Assembly: GCA_016869535.1 (NCBI GenBank)
Contig: VGDX01000007.1
Span: 62,001-126,000 of the forward strand
Source of the DNA: Alphaproteobacteria bacterium
GTDB lineage: Bacteria > Pseudomonadota > Alphaproteobacteria > Rhizobiales > Methyloligellaceae
DNA: 64,000 nt
Reading direction: 5' to 3'
The translations under genes and the position numbers were made by a program. The first letter of the stretch is position 1. Each line of letters begins with the position of its first letter. Shown here one piece after another: positions 9,691-19,626 of this stretch. The notes beneath the pieces were generated by a model. It was not told the origin of the DNA. It saw only the letters and a program-made list of their open reading frames with translations, and did no database searches.

Positions 9691-10419
9691 TCAAGAGCGA
9701 CGCACTACGGAGACGACTGCGACTTCCTCTTCCACCAAGAGGCCGTCGACGAGACGCAGGACACGGTCCATACGCGCGGCAAGGTCGAGATTGTGGGTCG
9801 CCACCACTGCCGCTACCCCCTCGTCGCGCACGAGACGCAATAACTCCTCAAAGACGCGCTCGGCGGTATGCGGGTCGAGATTTCCGGTGGGCTCGTCGGC
9901 GAGTAGTACTTTGGGATCGTTGGCGACGGCGCGGGCGATAGCCACGCGTTGCTGCTCGCCGCCGGAAAGTTCCGCCGGCCGATGGTCCCAGCGATCCTCG
10001 AGGCCTAGCGATGCGAGAAGCTGTTGGGCCCGCGTCTTGGCCTGTTCCCGGTCAACGCCGAGGATAAGTTGCGGCAGTTCAACATTTTCCATTGCCGAGA
10101 ATTCCGGCAACAGATGGTGGAACTGATACACGAAGCCAACCTCCATGCGGCGCATACGGGTCTGCTCGTTGTCGGATAGCGTGACGCAATCGACACCGTT
10201 GAGGATCACGGCGCCAGAGTCAGGCCGTTCCAGCAGCCCGGCGATGTGCAGCAGAGTCGATTTGCCAGCGCCCGAAGGCCCGAGCAGGGCTACGGTCTCT
10301 CCCGGGAAGAACGAAGCCGTGGCGCCGTTCAACACGACGATACGGCGATCGCCCTGTGTGTAGGCACGCTCGAGCCGTTCGAGGCGTAGCACAGGGGTTG
10401 CTTGTTTGGGGCTGTCCAC
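9691..10419 (-). CDS. lolD: Lipoprotein-releasing ABC transporter ATPase LolD
   Basis: ATPase that powers release of outer-membrane lipoproteins from the inner membrane to LolA. Walker A is GPSGAGKS near residue 47, the signature LSGGEQQR near 148, and Walker B with the D-loop [12 protein letters not shown] near 168, followed by the switch histidine in ATHNLDLA. MacB/LolD-type features such as the [12 protein letters not shown] segment are present. The start is GTG at 10419, 6 bases after the stop of the permease gene. Pairing with a FtsX-type LolC/E permease supports LolD over other MacB-like ATPases. Confidence 0.92.
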   Translation of the reverse strand: MDSPKQATPVLRLERLERAYTQGDRRIVVLNGATASFFPGETVALLGPSGAGKSTLLHIAGLLERPDSGAVILNGVDCVTLSDNEQTRMRRMEVGFVYQFHHLLPEFSAMENVELPQLILGVDREQAKTRAQQLLASLGLEDRWDHRPAELSGGEQQRVAIARAVANDPKVLLADEPTGNLDPHTAERVFEELLRLVRDEGVAAVVATHNLDLAARMDRVLRLVDGLLVEEEVAVVSVVRRS

Positions 10420-10425
10420 GTCCGC

Positions 10426-11691
10426 CTATTCGTAGCGTAAGGCTTCTACCGGATCGAGACGCGAGGCGCGCCAGGAGGGGTAGAGGGTAGCGAGGATCGA
10501 CAGGAGCAGCGCCATTATCACTACCGAAGCCGTCTCGCCGGTGTCCATCTCCGCCGGTAATTGCGAGAGATAATAGAGTTCGGGCGCAAACAGCTCGGTA
10601 CTGGTGATCCAGCCAATGATCCCGCGCAAGCGGTCGATATGGGCGCAAACCAGGACACCAAGCGCGAAGCCGGCCAGTGTACCGGTAACCCCGATGCTGG
10701 TGCCGGTGATGAAGAAGATACGCATGACGGCACCGCGGGTCGCTCCCATGGTGCGCAGGATGGCGATGTCGCCGCCCTTGTCCTTCACCAGCATAATCAA
10801 GCCGGCGATGATGTTGAGCGCCGCCACCAGTACGATCAGCGTGAGGATCAGGAACATAACATTGCGCTCTACTTCGAGCGCGTTGAAGAAGGTCGCGTTC
10901 CGCTGGCGCCAGTCGCTGATGTAGATGCTCGGACCTCCAGCGGTGATAATTTGGGAACCCAGTTTCCCGACTTCGTCGGGAGAATCGAGCACGACTTCGA
11001 GCACGGTGACGTTGTCGGGTTGATTGAAGTAAAGCTGCGCCTCCTTGAGTGGCATGAACATGATGCTCGAATCGTATTCCGACATGCCGATCTCGAAAAT
11101 GGCGGCCACTGGATAGCGCTTTACCCGGGGGGCAGTGCCGAGAGCGGTCGAGGCGCCTCGCGGGCTCAATAACGAGATTTTGTCGCCCACTCTTACATTG
11201 AGATCGTTGGCGAGGCGGGTGCCAAGCGCGATGCCTGGTTCCTTGTCGAAGCCGTCGAGCGTACCGAAACGCACATTCTTGGAGACAGCAGTCAACTTCT
11301 TAAGGTCGTGCTCGCGAAGTCCACGCACCAGCGCTCCGCTTGAGGTCGAAGGCGTCGATACCATCACTTGTCCTTCGACCAAAGGCAGTGCGAATTTGAC
11401 TCCGGAGACCTCGCGGATGCGCCCAGCAACCTCATCGTAATCGGTGAAATTGCCGAGGCTATGCACCACGACATGACCGTTCAGCCCGAGCATCTTGTTG
11501 AAAAGCTCCTGACGAAAGCCGTTCATCACCGCCATCACCACGATCAACGTCATCACGCCGAGCATGATGCCAATGAAGGAGAAGAACGCGATGACCGAAA
11601 TGAAACCTTCCTTGCGGCGCGGGCGCAGATAGCGCAACGCGACGAGCCACTCGAAAGGCGCGAATGCCCGCGTGCTGCCGGTTTGGCTCAT
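10426..11691 (-). CDS. lolC: Lipoprotein-releasing system permease LolC/LolE
   Basis: Inner-membrane permease partner of LolD. It is 421 residues with one N-terminal membrane helix (about residues 34-56, [20 protein letters not shown]), a large periplasmic domain, and three C-terminal helices near residues 280-400 ending in the FtsX-type [21 protein letters not shown] single LolC/E-like gene suggests a homodimeric permease (LolF type), as in many alphaproteobacteria; that is inference from the presence of only one copy here. Its ATG overlaps the proS stop in ATGA, implying coupling to proS. Confidence 0.9.
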   Translation of the reverse strand: MSQTGSTRAFAPFEWLVALRYLRPRRKEGFISVIAFFSFIGIMLGVMTLIVVMAVMNGFRQELFNKMLGLNGHVVVHSLGNFTDYDEVAGRIREVSGVKFALPLVEGQVMVSTPSTSSGALVRGLREHDLKKLTAVSKNVRFGTLDGFDKEPGIALGTRLANDLNVRVGDKISLLSPRGASTALGTAPRVKRYPVAAIFEIGMSEYDSSIMFMPLKEAQLYFNQPDNVTVLEVVLDSPDEVGKLGSQIITAGGPSIYISDWRQRNATFFNALEVERNVMFLILTLIVLVAALNIIAGLIMLVKDKGGDIAILRTMGATRGAVMRIFFITGTSIGVTGTLAGFALGVLVCAHIDRLRGIIGWITSTELFAPELYYLSQLPAEMDTGETASVVIMALLLSILATLYPSWRASRLDPVEALRYE

Positions 11692-13034
11692 GCCGCCTCC
11701 TTCCGCGCTTTTGTCGCCGAAGCGATGAGCCGATTCAAAGCTGCCTCGAAGGTGAGACTATGGCGGACCCCGGTTGCACGCTCTTTGAGCTCGATTTCCC
11801 CGGATTTCAGGCCTTTGGGACCAACGATGATCTGCCAAGGCAGCCCGATCAGGTCCATGGCCGTGAATTTGGCCCCTGCCCTATCGTCACGGTCGTCATA
11901 GAGCACGCTAAGCTCGGCAGCCTCAAGCTTCGCATAGAAATCGTCGGCCGCCTTATCCGTTTCGGCGTCTCCCACTTTGAGATTGATCAGGCCCACATCA
12001 AAGGGCGCGACGGAGGCCGGCCATATAATGCCGGCATCGTCATGGGAGGCCTCGATGATGGCTCCGACCAGGCGGGAAACGCCGATGCCGTAGGAACCCA
12101 TCTGCACCGTGACCAGATCACCGTCAGGTCCTTGCACCTTGCAGCCCATCGGTTCGGAATATTTCGTGCCGAAGAAAAAGATATGTCCGACCTCTATCCC
12201 GCGGGCTGTCACCCGGTCCTTTTCCGGAACTTTGGAGAAGTGCGCGGCATCGTGCTTCTCGATGGTCGCCGCGTATTTACCGGTCCAGTCCCTAATTAGA
12301 GGCGTCAGGTCGCTGTCATAGTCGAGATCGGGACCAGGCGCCTCGAGCGCGAGAAGATCCCTATGGCAAAAAACCTCGCTCTCTCCGGTATCGGCAAGGA
12401 TGATGAATTCGTGTGAGAGGTCGCCACCGATCGGACCCGTTTCAGCCGCCATGGGGATCGACTTCAAGCCCATACGGCTGAATGTGCGCAGATAGGAGAC
12501 GAACATCTTATTGTAGGACTTCCGCGCATCCTCGAGCGTGAGATCGAAGGAATAGGAATCTTTCATAAGGAACTCGCGGCCGCGCATGACGCCGAAGCGC
12601 GGCCTGATCTCGTCCCGGAACTTCCACTGGATATGATACAGAATGCGCGGTAGTTCCTTGTAGGATTTCACCCCGTCGCGAAAAATGGCGGTGATCAATT
12701 CCTCGTTGGTCGGGCCGTAGAGCATCTCGCGCTCGTGGCGGTCGCTGATGCGCAGCATCTCTTTCCCGTAAACCTCGTAACGGCCGCTCTCCTTCCATAT
12801 CTCGGCGGACTGGATGGTCGGCATGAGCATTTCCAGGGCGCCTGCGCGGTCCTGCTCCTCGCGCACGATCTGCTCGATCCTGCTCAAGACTCTGTGGCCG
12901 AGAGGAAGCCAGGAATAGATACCGGCGCTTGATTGACGGACGAGGCCCGCCCTGAGCATCAGCCGGTGGGAAACGATTTCCGCTTCCTTGGGGTCGTCGC
13001 GCAGGAGAGGCAGGAAATAGCGGCTGAGGCGCAT
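11688..13034 (-). CDS. proS: Prolyl-tRNA synthetase (short, no editing insertion)
   Basis: Class II synthetase charging tRNA-Pro. From the ATG at 13034 the product is 448 residues and begins [15 protein letters not shown]. Motif 1 and 2 features are visible ([56 protein letters not shown]), motif 3 ([13 protein letters not shown]) and the C-terminal anticodon-binding domain ([14 protein letters not shown]). The protein passes directly from motif 2 to motif 3 without the roughly 180-residue INS editing domain of the E. coli enzyme, as is usual in alphaproteobacteria. The longer open frame to 13097 lacks family support. No clear Shine-Dalgarno precedes the chosen ATG. Confidence 0.94.
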   Translation of the reverse strand: MRLSRYFLPLLRDDPKEAEIVSHRLMLRAGLVRQSSAGIYSWLPLGHRVLSRIEQIVREEQDRAGALEMLMPTIQSAEIWKESGRYEVYGKEMLRISDRHEREMLYGPTNEELITAIFRDGVKSYKELPRILYHIQWKFRDEIRPRFGVMRGREFLMKDSYSFDLTLEDARKSYNKMFVSYLRTFSRMGLKSIPMAAETGPIGGDLSHEFIILADTGESEVFCHRDLLALEAPGPDLDYDSDLTPLIRDWTGKYAATIEKHDAAHFSKVPEKDRVTARGIEVGHIFFFGTKYSEPMGCKVQGPDGDLVTVQMGSYGIGVSRLVGAIIEASHDDAGIIWPASVAPFDVGLINLKVGDAETDKAADDFYAKLEAAELSVLYDDRDDRAGAKFTAMDLIGLPWQIIVGPKGLKSGEIELKERATGVRHSLTFEAALNRLIASATKARKEAA

Positions 13035-13474
13035 TGGGGTGTTTTCGGGCGCTTTTATGGGGCGGAAGCGGGTCGATGCCGCCCGTTGAAGGAGCAATGC
13101 CTGACTTGGGCCAACTCTCCCTAATGACCCCTTAGGCGGCTAATAGCTTACTTTCGCAAGCCTAAGCAATCCTGGGAAATGCGCTTTTTCCCGGCAAAAT
13201 ATTTTCGCCCAGGGGCGGTGCCGGGCATTAAATCTGCGGCGACAGGTCACAATCATGGTGACAATTTGGCGCAAGGACGTTAGGGTGCGAACCACAACGT
13301 CGAACATCGGGACCTCAACGATCTCGAGTCGCGCGTTGAGATTGGACATGGTCCAAGTCTTGGGAGGAACAAAGGCAAGGCCGCAAGGCCTTGCTTTTTT
13401 ATTGCGCTTTCACGCCGGGATTGGGGTCTTTTGTCAGGAAACCGGTGCCGTTTTGCACGGAAACCCCCGGGCCC
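13035..13474. other. 440-base gap between proS and the DUF1467 gene; possible small RNA on plus strand
   Basis: I find no convincing protein gene here. Structure is visible on the plus strand: GTCAC/GTGAC (about 13246-13261), CTCAACG/CGTTGAG (about 13315-13340), and then a strong terminator hairpin at 13375-13400. The order of hairpins followed by an intrinsic terminator is what a trans-acting small RNA would show, but I could not recognise a known RNA family or a clear promoter. A plus-strand open frame from 13255 (89 codons) crosses the terminator and resembles nothing I know. Confidence 0.4.
13375..13400 (+). terminator. Strong intrinsic terminator, plus strand, with no plus-strand gene before it
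   Basis: An 8-base perfect stem GCAAGGCC / GGCCTTGC closes a GCAA tetraloop and is followed by six T residues on the plus strand. In the opposite direction the stem is followed only by CTTTGTT, so it acts much better on plus-strand transcripts. It may weakly serve the minus-strand DUF1467 operon too. Confidence 0.8.
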
Positions 13475-13753
13475 CTACTGCACCCGCTCATAACGCGGGA
13501 AAAACGGGATGTCGTCGAGCGTGATGATGTGATGCGCGACGATCGCATAGACGAAAGCGAACACGATCGAGGCGACCACGGTGGTCGCCAGCATCTTCGG
13601 CAACAGCCGCGGCAAGAGCGGCGCGCTCTCCGCCGTGCCGGGTGAGGCTTTCTCGCCGGCTTCCTCGGCGGTACGCACGCCGATCGGCAGCATGGCGAAC
13701 AGCACAATCCACCAGATGACGAAATAGATCGCGACAGCGAAGGCGATGGACAT
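13475..13753 (-). CDS. DUF1467 family small membrane protein
   Basis: A 92-residue protein with two membrane helices: residues about 3-22 (IAFAVAIYFVIWWIVLFAML) and about 55-76 (MLATTVVASIVFAFVYAIVA). Between them is a short loop with PIGVRTAEEAGE, the conserved start of the DUF1467 family, and the C-terminus has DIPFFPRYER. Function is unknown; the family occurs in alphaproteobacteria beside methylmalonyl-CoA epimerase genes, as here, 27 bases downstream of mce. It is the last gene of the long minus-strand run that begins at nuoA. Confidence 0.85.
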   Translation of the reverse strand: MSIAFAVAIYFVIWWIVLFAMLPIGVRTAEEAGEKASPGTAESAPLLPRLLPKMLATTVVASIVFAFVYAIVAHHIITLDDIPFFPRYERVQ

Positions 13754-13780
13754 GGCTTGTGTCTTTGCAGTTCCGCGCGC

Positions 13781-14185
13781 TTAAGCCTCTTCGAGCTCGA
13801 CCAGGGTGCCGCAAAAATCCTTCGGGTGCAGGAACAGCACCGGCTTGCCGTGCGCGCCGATCTTGGGTTCGCCGTTGCCGAGCACGCGGGCGCCCTGCTC
13901 GACCAGACGGTCGCGCGCCGCCTTGATATCCGGCACCTCGTAGCAGAGGTGATGGATGCCGCCATTCGGGTTGCGCTCCAGAAATCCGGCGATGGGCGAG
14001 TTGTCGCCAAGCATGCCAAGCAGCTCGATCTTGGTGTTGGGCAACTCGATGAACACTGTCGACACGCCGTGTTCGGGCTGCTCCTCCTCCGCCGAGACCT
14101 TGGCGCCGAGCGTATGGCGATACACCTCGGTCGCGGCCTTCAGGTCCGGCACGGCGATGGCGACATGGTTCAAGCGTCCGATCAT
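13781..14185 (-). CDS. mce: Methylmalonyl-CoA epimerase
   Basis: It interconverts the 2R and 2S forms of methylmalonyl-CoA in propionyl-CoA and ethylmalonyl-CoA metabolism. It is a VOC/glyoxalase-fold protein of 134 residues starting MIGRLNHVAIAVPDL, with metal-ligand segments NHVA, GVSTVFIEL, IHHLCYEV and a terminal GTLVELEE. The ATG at 14185 has AGGG 7 bases upstream. The longer open frame (to 14221) would overlap the rnj stop. The neighbouring PHA synthase at 55 kb fits a cell with active propionyl-CoA and acetyl-CoA storage metabolism, but that link is inference. Confidence 0.92.
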   Translation of the reverse strand: MIGRLNHVAIAVPDLKAATEVYRHTLGAKVSAEEEQPEHGVSTVFIELPNTKIELLGMLGDNSPIAGFLERNPNGGIHHLCYEVPDIKAARDRLVEQGARVLGNGEPKIGAHGKPVLFLHPKDFCGTLVELEEA

Positions 14186-14193
14186 GTCCGACC

Positions 14194-15879
14194 CTATATC
14201 ACTGTCAGCAAGACGGAGCACATGGGCTTCTTGCCCCAGGCCTGATTGACGGCTGCCCGCACGGACCGGCGCACGGCTTCGCTCACCAGCGCCTGATCCT
14301 TGCGTTTCGGACGCGGAATACTGTCGATGGTGCCGGATGCCGCGTCCCTGACGATGCTCTCGAAGGAGACGCCATCGCCATCCGCGATGGGGAGTCCGGT
14401 CAACGCCACCTCGGGCTCGGCGAGCAATGCGCCCTTGTCGGACAGCACCAGCGACACCGACACGGTGCCGGCGAAGCTGAGACGCCGGCGGTCACGCACC
14501 TGGCCGTCGTCGGCGCGGGTCAGAATCGCGCCGTCGCGGTAGAGACGCCCGACCGGCACGTCGTCGATAATGGCGGCGGGACCCGGCGCGAGCCGCACCA
14601 TGGCGCCGTTCCGGGCGCGCACCACCTCCTTGATGCCCAGTCGCTCGGCAAGCTTGGCATGGGCTTCAAGGTGCCTGCCCTCGCCATGCATGGGGATGGC
14701 GATATCGGGCTTCACCCAGCGATAAAGTTGCTCGAGCTCGCCGCGCCGCGGGTGGCCCGAGACATGCACCGGGGCATCCTGATCGGTGATGACCTCAACA
14801 CCCATATCGGCCAAACCATTCTGCACGCGCCCCACCGCTTTCTCATTGCCGGGAATGGTGCGCGAGGAAAAGATCACGCGATCGCCCGGATCGAGCGTGA
14901 CGTTCGGATGCTCGTCCAGAGCGATGCGCGCCATGGCGGCGCGCGCCTCGCCCTGGCTGCCGGTGCAGAGCGCCACCACCTTTTGGGGCGGCAAGCTTTC
15001 GAAAGCAGTCTCCTGATGGAAAGCGAGGTCGGGATCGAGATACCCCGTGGCCTGCGCGGCCTCGATCACCCGAAACATGGCGCGCCCCACCACGACGAGC
15101 TCACGGCCGGCGGCGCGCGTGGCTTCCGCCACCGAGCGAATGCGGGCCACGTTGGAGGCGAAGGTGGTCACAGCCACGCGGCGCGGCGCCTCGCCGATGA
15201 GCTTGTTGAGGACCACGGCGACGTCGGCCTCTGACGGCGACACGCCGTCGCGCACGGCATTGGTCGAATCGCAGATCATCGCGGTGACCCCATCCTCGCC
15301 GAGTGCTTGTAGTCGCGCGGCATCGGTCGGCGCGCTGGTCAGCGGATTCTCATCGAGCTTCCAGTCGCCGGTATGCAGCGCCGCGCCAACCGGCGTGCGG
15401 ATCACCACGGCCGATGGCTCGGGGATCGAATGAGACATGCTCACCAACTCGATATCGAACGGGCCGATGGTCTGACGATGGCCCATGGGCACGATCTGGA
15501 GCGGAAAGCCGTTCACCAACCCCATCTCGCCGAGCTTCGATTTAAGCATTTCCGCGGTGAAGGGTGTGGCATAGACGGGAATGCCGCCGAGCAGCGGCCA
15601 CAGATCGACCACCGCACCGAAATGATCTTCATGCGCGTGCGTCAATAGCAGTCCGGCAATGTTGTGCCGTTCTTCTTCGAGGAAACGAATGTCGGGTAAA
15701 ATGACGTCGACGCCCGGCTCGTATTCGCCGCCGAAGGTCACACCCATATCGACGATGAGCCATTGCCGCTCGCCCTCCCGGCCGTAGCCGTAGAGGTAGA
15801 GATTCATGCCGATCTCGCCCACGCCGCCGAGCGGCACGAACACGAACTCGGCCTCCTTGCGATTTCCCTTGCGAGCCAT
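14194..15879 (-). CDS. rnj: Ribonuclease J
   Basis: Metallo-beta-lactamase/beta-CASP nuclease that acts on RNA, with 5' exonuclease and endonuclease activity in the family; in alphaproteobacteria it matures 16S and 23S rRNA ends. The 561-residue protein has PLGGVGEIGMNLY near residue 17, the zinc motif THAHEDHFGA near residue 79, the HTGDWKLDENP motif, DSTNA, and the beta-CASP segment with CTGSQGE, HVSGHPRRGEL and MHGEGRHL. The C-terminal domain is of normal length. It lies between birA and mce, 17 and 8 bases apart. Confidence 0.94.
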   Translation of the reverse strand: MARKGNRKEAEFVFVPLGGVGEIGMNLYLYGYGREGERQWLIVDMGVTFGGEYEPGVDVILPDIRFLEEERHNIAGLLLTHAHEDHFGAVVDLWPLLGGIPVYATPFTAEMLKSKLGEMGLVNGFPLQIVPMGHRQTIGPFDIELVSMSHSIPEPSAVVIRTPVGAALHTGDWKLDENPLTSAPTDAARLQALGEDGVTAMICDSTNAVRDGVSPSEADVAVVLNKLIGEAPRRVAVTTFASNVARIRSVAEATRAAGRELVVVGRAMFRVIEAAQATGYLDPDLAFHQETAFESLPPQKVVALCTGSQGEARAAMARIALDEHPNVTLDPGDRVIFSSRTIPGNEKAVGRVQNGLADMGVEVITDQDAPVHVSGHPRRGELEQLYRWVKPDIAIPMHGEGRHLEAHAKLAERLGIKEVVRARNGAMVRLAPGPAAIIDDVPVGRLYRDGAILTRADDGQVRDRRRLSFAGTVSVSLVLSDKGALLAEPEVALTGLPIADGDGVSFESIVRDAASGTIDSIPRPKRKDQALVSEAVRRSVRAAVNQAWGKKPMCSVLLTVI

Positions 15880-15897
15880 AATGGAGCTTCTAATGCC

Positions 15898-16668
15898 TCA
15901 TTGCCGCGAAAAGAATACGTCGCCGGCCATGATGCGACGCTCTGTGCCGTCTGCCATCTTGAGGCGCAGCGCCCCGTCGGTGTCGAGGCCGGCATAGGAG
16001 CCCTCGAGCTCATTGGGGCCGATCTGCACACGCAAGGGCCGTCCCGTGGGCCCTGCGCGATCGAGCCAGGCGCGCCTTATGGTCGGGAAGCCGTAGCCCT
16101 CCCCCCAACGCGTCAGCCATTCATGGGTGGTCTCTGCCAGAATTTCGAGAGCGTCACCCGGGGTCACCGTCACGCCATAGGCGGCAAGACTGATCGCCGG
16201 TTGTGGCAGGTTTTCCGGGTAGCGGGCGAGATTGATGCCGGTACCGATCACCACCACCGATCTATTCTCCCCGGAGCTTTCGACAGTCTCAAGCAGCATG
16301 CCGGCGACCTTCTCCTCGCCCAGCAAGACATCGTTCGGCCATTTGAGCAGGAGGTCGAAACGTCCCTCATAGACGATCATCTTGGTGAGGGTCTCGTAGG
16401 TGACAACACCGGCCAGAAGAGCAAGCTGCGAGGCGGTCTGCAGCGGCGCGTTCACCCGGAGGAGCAGGCTCGCGAACAGATTGCCGTAGAGCGAGGTCCA
16501 TTGCCGTCCATTGCGGCCGCGGCCTTGCGATTGACGCGCCGACCAGATCCACAAGGGACCGGGCTCACCGGCGGTCGCGCGCCGGCACGCCTCGGCATTG
16601 GTCGAGTCGACCGTCTCCATGCGCAGCAGGCGATAGCCAGGGGGTAATGTGGGCAGAGAATAACTCAT
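15898..16668 (-). CDS. birA: Biotin--[acetyl-CoA-carboxylase] ligase
   Basis: It joins biotin to carboxylase carrier domains via biotinyl-AMP. The 256-residue protein starts directly with the catalytic domain: VDSTNAEACRR near residue 20, the adenylate-binding loop SARQSQGRGRNGRQWTS near residue 43, and LLKWPNDVLLGEEKVAGMLLE, then VVIGTGINLA. There is no N-terminal helix-turn-helix, so it is a monofunctional (class I) ligase and not a repressor. The start abuts the nuoN stop with no gap, so it belongs to the nuo transcript; birA after nuoN is common in alphaproteobacteria. Confidence 0.94.
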   Translation of the reverse strand: MSYSLPTLPPGYRLLRMETVDSTNAEACRRATAGEPGPLWIWSARQSQGRGRNGRQWTSLYGNLFASLLLRVNAPLQTASQLALLAGVVTYETLTKMIVYEGRFDLLLKWPNDVLLGEEKVAGMLLETVESSGENRSVVVIGTGINLARYPENLPQPAISLAAYGVTVTPGDALEILAETTHEWLTRWGEGYGFPTIRRAWLDRAGPTGRPLRVQIGPNELEGSYAGLDTDGALRLKMADGTERRIMAGDVFFSRQ

Positions 16669-18099
16669 CTAAAACAATGACTTGGCCGCAACTCCGGCAA
16701 ACGCCACGAGCGGCGCTGGATTGACGAAATAGAGCAATATGAACAGCCCGCTCACTGCGAGCACGGCGGCGAGCGACGGATACATCGGCTCGAAGCGTTC
16801 GGCTGGAGCATCAAAATACATGATCTTGACGATGCGTAGATAATAATAGGCTCCCACCACACTCAAGAGCACGCCGATAACGGCGAGCGCGTAAAGTCCG
16901 GCATGGATGGCGGCGAGGAACACGTAGAACTTGGCGAAGAAACCGGCCAGGGGCGGAATGCCGGCCAGGGAGAACAAGAGCAGCGCGAGCATCAGCGCCA
17001 TGAACGGATTGGTGCTGGAGAGGCCCGAGAGTTGATCGATGTCCTCGACCATGCGCCCGTTCCGGCGCATGGCGAGGATGCAGGCGAAGGTGCCGAGCGT
17101 CATGACGAGATAGATGGCGAGATAGACGATCACGCCCTGCACGCCTTCAGGCGTGCCGGCGGCGAGCCCAACCAGCGCGAAGCCCATATGGCCGATCGAG
17201 CTATAGGCCATCAGCCGCTTGATATTGGTCTGCCCGATCGCCGCAAACGCGCCCAGCCCCATCGAGGCAATCGACAGAAACACCACGATTTGCTGCCATT
17301 CGATGGTGACCGCCGGGAAGGCCGCGATAAGTACGCGCACGGTCAACGCCATGGCGGCAAGCTTGGGCGCGGCGGCGAAGAAGGCGGTGACGGGGGTCGG
17401 CGCACCCTCGTAGACGTCTGGCGTCCACATATGGAACGGCACGGCCGAGATCTTGAAGGCGAAACCGGCCATGAGAAACACGAGACCGAAGATCAATCCG
17501 AGACTTACGCCCGAGGGCTGCACCGCGGCGGCGATCTTCACGAACTCGGTCGTGCCGGTGAAGCCATAGATGAGTGATGCGCCGTAAAGCAGCATGCCGG
17601 AGGCGAGCGCGCCGAGGACGAAATATTTGAGGCCGGCTTCGGCCGAGCGGGCTGAATCGCGCCTGAACGCGGCCACGACATAGAGCGCAAGACTCTGCAG
17701 CTCGAGGCCGACATAGAGCGCGATCAGGTCGTTGGCCGAGATCATCATCAACATGCCGGTGGTGGCGAACAGCACGAGGATGGGGAATTCGAATTTCAGC
17801 CCTCCCCGATCGCGCCAATATTCCACCGACATGACCAGCGCGATGCCAGCGCCGGCAAGCACCAGCAGCTTCATCATGCGCGCGTATGCATCGACGATGA
17901 AGCTGCCGTTGAACAGCGTCACCGTTCCCGAGCCCTGGGCCACCAGCACGCCGGCGAAAGCGAGCAGCAGGACCGACAGCCAGAGGATCAGCTCGCCACG
18001 CTCGCGCTTCATGAAGACGCCGAGCATGAGCAGCGCCATGGCGCCGATGGCCAGGGTCAGCTCAGGCGATGCGGCTTCGAGGTTGAGATCTGCGGGCAC
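16669..18099 (-). CDS. nuoN: NADH-quinone oxidoreductase subunit N
   Basis: Antiporter-like proton-pumping subunit in the membrane arm of complex I (ND2). The 476-residue protein is almost all membrane helices and contains the proton-antiporter core, with [19 protein letters not shown] (conserved Glu and Leu pattern), the lysine-bearing helices around [19 protein letters not shown] and [20 protein letters not shown], and [16 protein letters not shown]. It begins 12 bases after nuoM and ends flush with birA. Confidence 0.95.
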   Translation of the reverse strand: MPADLNLEAASPELTLAIGAMALLMLGVFMKRERGELILWLSVLLLAFAGVLVAQGSGTVTLFNGSFIVDAYARMMKLLVLAGAGIALVMSVEYWRDRGGLKFEFPILVLFATTGMLMMISANDLIALYVGLELQSLALYVVAAFRRDSARSAEAGLKYFVLGALASGMLLYGASLIYGFTGTTEFVKIAAAVQPSGVSLGLIFGLVFLMAGFAFKISAVPFHMWTPDVYEGAPTPVTAFFAAAPKLAAMALTVRVLIAAFPAVTIEWQQIVVFLSIASMGLGAFAAIGQTNIKRLMAYSSIGHMGFALVGLAAGTPEGVQGVIVYLAIYLVMTLGTFACILAMRRNGRMVEDIDQLSGLSSTNPFMALMLALLLFSLAGIPPLAGFFAKFYVFLAAIHAGLYALAVIGVLLSVVGAYYYLRIVKIMYFDAPAERFEPMYPSLAAVLAVSGLFILLYFVNPAPLVAFAGVAAKSLF

Positions 18100-18111
18100 G
18101 AGAAACGTCCT

Positions 18112-19626
18112 TTATGGCAGCAGCGCGAACCGCGCCTGTTCGGCCGCGGCAAGGCTTGCCTCGTAATTCCGGATCAGCGCTTCGACCGAAGCAGACGATG
18201 CATCGAGCAGCGGCGCCGGGTAGAAACCGAAAAGAATGGTGAGCAGCACGAGCGGGGTCATCACTACGGCCTCACGCCAGGTCAGATCCTTGATCAACCG
18301 GAGCCCCGGCTTTTCCAGAACGCCGAAAATGACGCGGCGATAGAGCCAAAGCGCATAGGCCGCGGACAGGATGATCCCGGTAGTGGCGAGGAAGGCGACC
18401 CAGGTATTGACGCGGAAGGCGCCGGTGAGCGCCAGGAACTCGCCGACGAAGCCGCTGGTGCCGGGCAGCCCGACATTGGCGAGCGTGAACACCATGAAGC
18501 AGAACGCATAGAGGGGCATGCGGGCGACGAGCCCGCCGAAGGCGGCGATCTCACGGGTGTGCATGCGGTCATAGATCACGCCGACGCACAGGAAGAGTGC
18601 CGCCGACACGATGCCGTGCGACAGCATCTGGAAGATGCCGCCTTGCAGGCCCTGCATGGTGAGGGTGAACACGCCGATGGTGACGAAACCCATATGCGCC
18701 ACCGAGGAATAGGCGATGAGCTTCTTCATATCCTCCTGCGCCAGCGCCACCAGCGATGTGTAGATGATGGCGACCACCGAGAGCGCGAAGATCAGCGGCG
18801 CGAACTCGGCGGAAGCAAGCGGGAACATGGGGATGGAGAAGCGCAGGAAGCCGTAACCGCCCATCTTTAGGAGGATGCCGGCGAGGATGACGGAGCCCGC
18901 GGTCGGCGCCTCGACATGGGCGTCCGGCAGCCAGGTATGCACCGGCCACATTGGCAGCTTCACCGCGAACGAGGCGAGGAAGGCAAACCATAGCCAGGTC
19001 TGCATGTGCGCGGGGAAGTCGTAGGTGAGAAGCGTCGGGATGTCGGTAGTGCCGGCCTGCCAGTAGATGGCCATGATGGCGAGCAGCATCAGCAGCGATC
19101 CGGCGAGCGTATAGAGGAAGAATTTGAAGCTCGCATAGACGCGGCGCGCGCCGCCCCAGATGCCGATGATGAGGAACATCGGGATCAATCCGCCCTCGAA
19201 GAAGAGATAGAACAGCACGAGGTCGAGCGAGGTGAATACGCCGATCATCAGGGTCTCGAGCACGAGGAAGGCGATCATGTACTCCTTCACGCGGGTCTCG
19301 ATCGCCGTCCAGCTCGCCAGGATGCAAAGCGGCATGAGGAACGTCGTCAGCAGTACGAAGGGCATGGAGATGCCGTCCACCCCCATATGGAAGCTGATCG
19401 GGCCGAGCCACGGCCTAAGCTCCACGAATTGGAACTGCGCGGTGGTGGGGTCGAAATCGCGCCAGATGATCAGCGACAGCGCGAAGGTCAGGAGCGTAGT
19501 CCAGAGCGCGATGTAACGCGCGTTACGGAAGGCGCTCTCGTCGTTGCCGCGCAAAAGCAGTATGAGCAGCGCGCCGAGCAGCGGCAGGAAGGTGACGGTC
19601 GAGAGGATCGGCCAGCTATAGCTCAT
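18112..19626 (-). CDS. nuoM: NADH-quinone oxidoreductase subunit M
   Basis: Antiporter-like subunit (ND4) of complex I. From the ATG at 19626 it is 504 residues, starting [20 protein letters not shown]. Core motifs are [20 protein letters not shown] (the conserved Glu helix), [35 protein letters not shown] and [17 protein letters not shown]. The start overlaps the nuoL stop by 4 bases (ATGA). The longer open frame reading into nuoL is an artefact of the overlap. Confidence 0.95.
   Translation of the reverse strand: MSYSWPILSTVTFLPLLGALLILLLRGNDESAFRNARYIALWTTLLTFALSLIIWRDFDPTTAQFQFVELRPWLGPISFHMGVDGISMPFVLLTTFLMPLCILASWTAIETRVKEYMIAFLVLETLMIGVFTSLDLVLFYLFFEGGLIPMFLIIGIWGGARRVYASFKFFLYTLAGSLLMLLAIMAIYWQAGTTDIPTLLTYDFPAHMQTWLWFAFLASFAVKLPMWPVHTWLPDAHVEAPTAGSVILAGILLKMGGYGFLRFSIPMFPLASAEFAPLIFALSVVAIIYTSLVALAQEDMKKLIAYSSVAHMGFVTIGVFTLTMQGLQGGIFQMLSHGIVSAALFLCVGVIYDRMHTREIAAFGGLVARMPLYAFCFMVFTLANVGLPGTSGFVGEFLALTGAFRVNTWVAFLATTGIILSAAYALWLYRRVIFGVLEKPGLRLIKDLTWREAVVMTPLVLLTILFGFYPAPLLDASSASVEALIRNYEASLAAAEQARFALLP

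Noticed and set aside
13255-13524. 89-codon plus-strand open frame in the proS gap
   Set aside because: It crosses the strong intrinsic terminator and overlaps the DUF1467 gene; no family resemblance.
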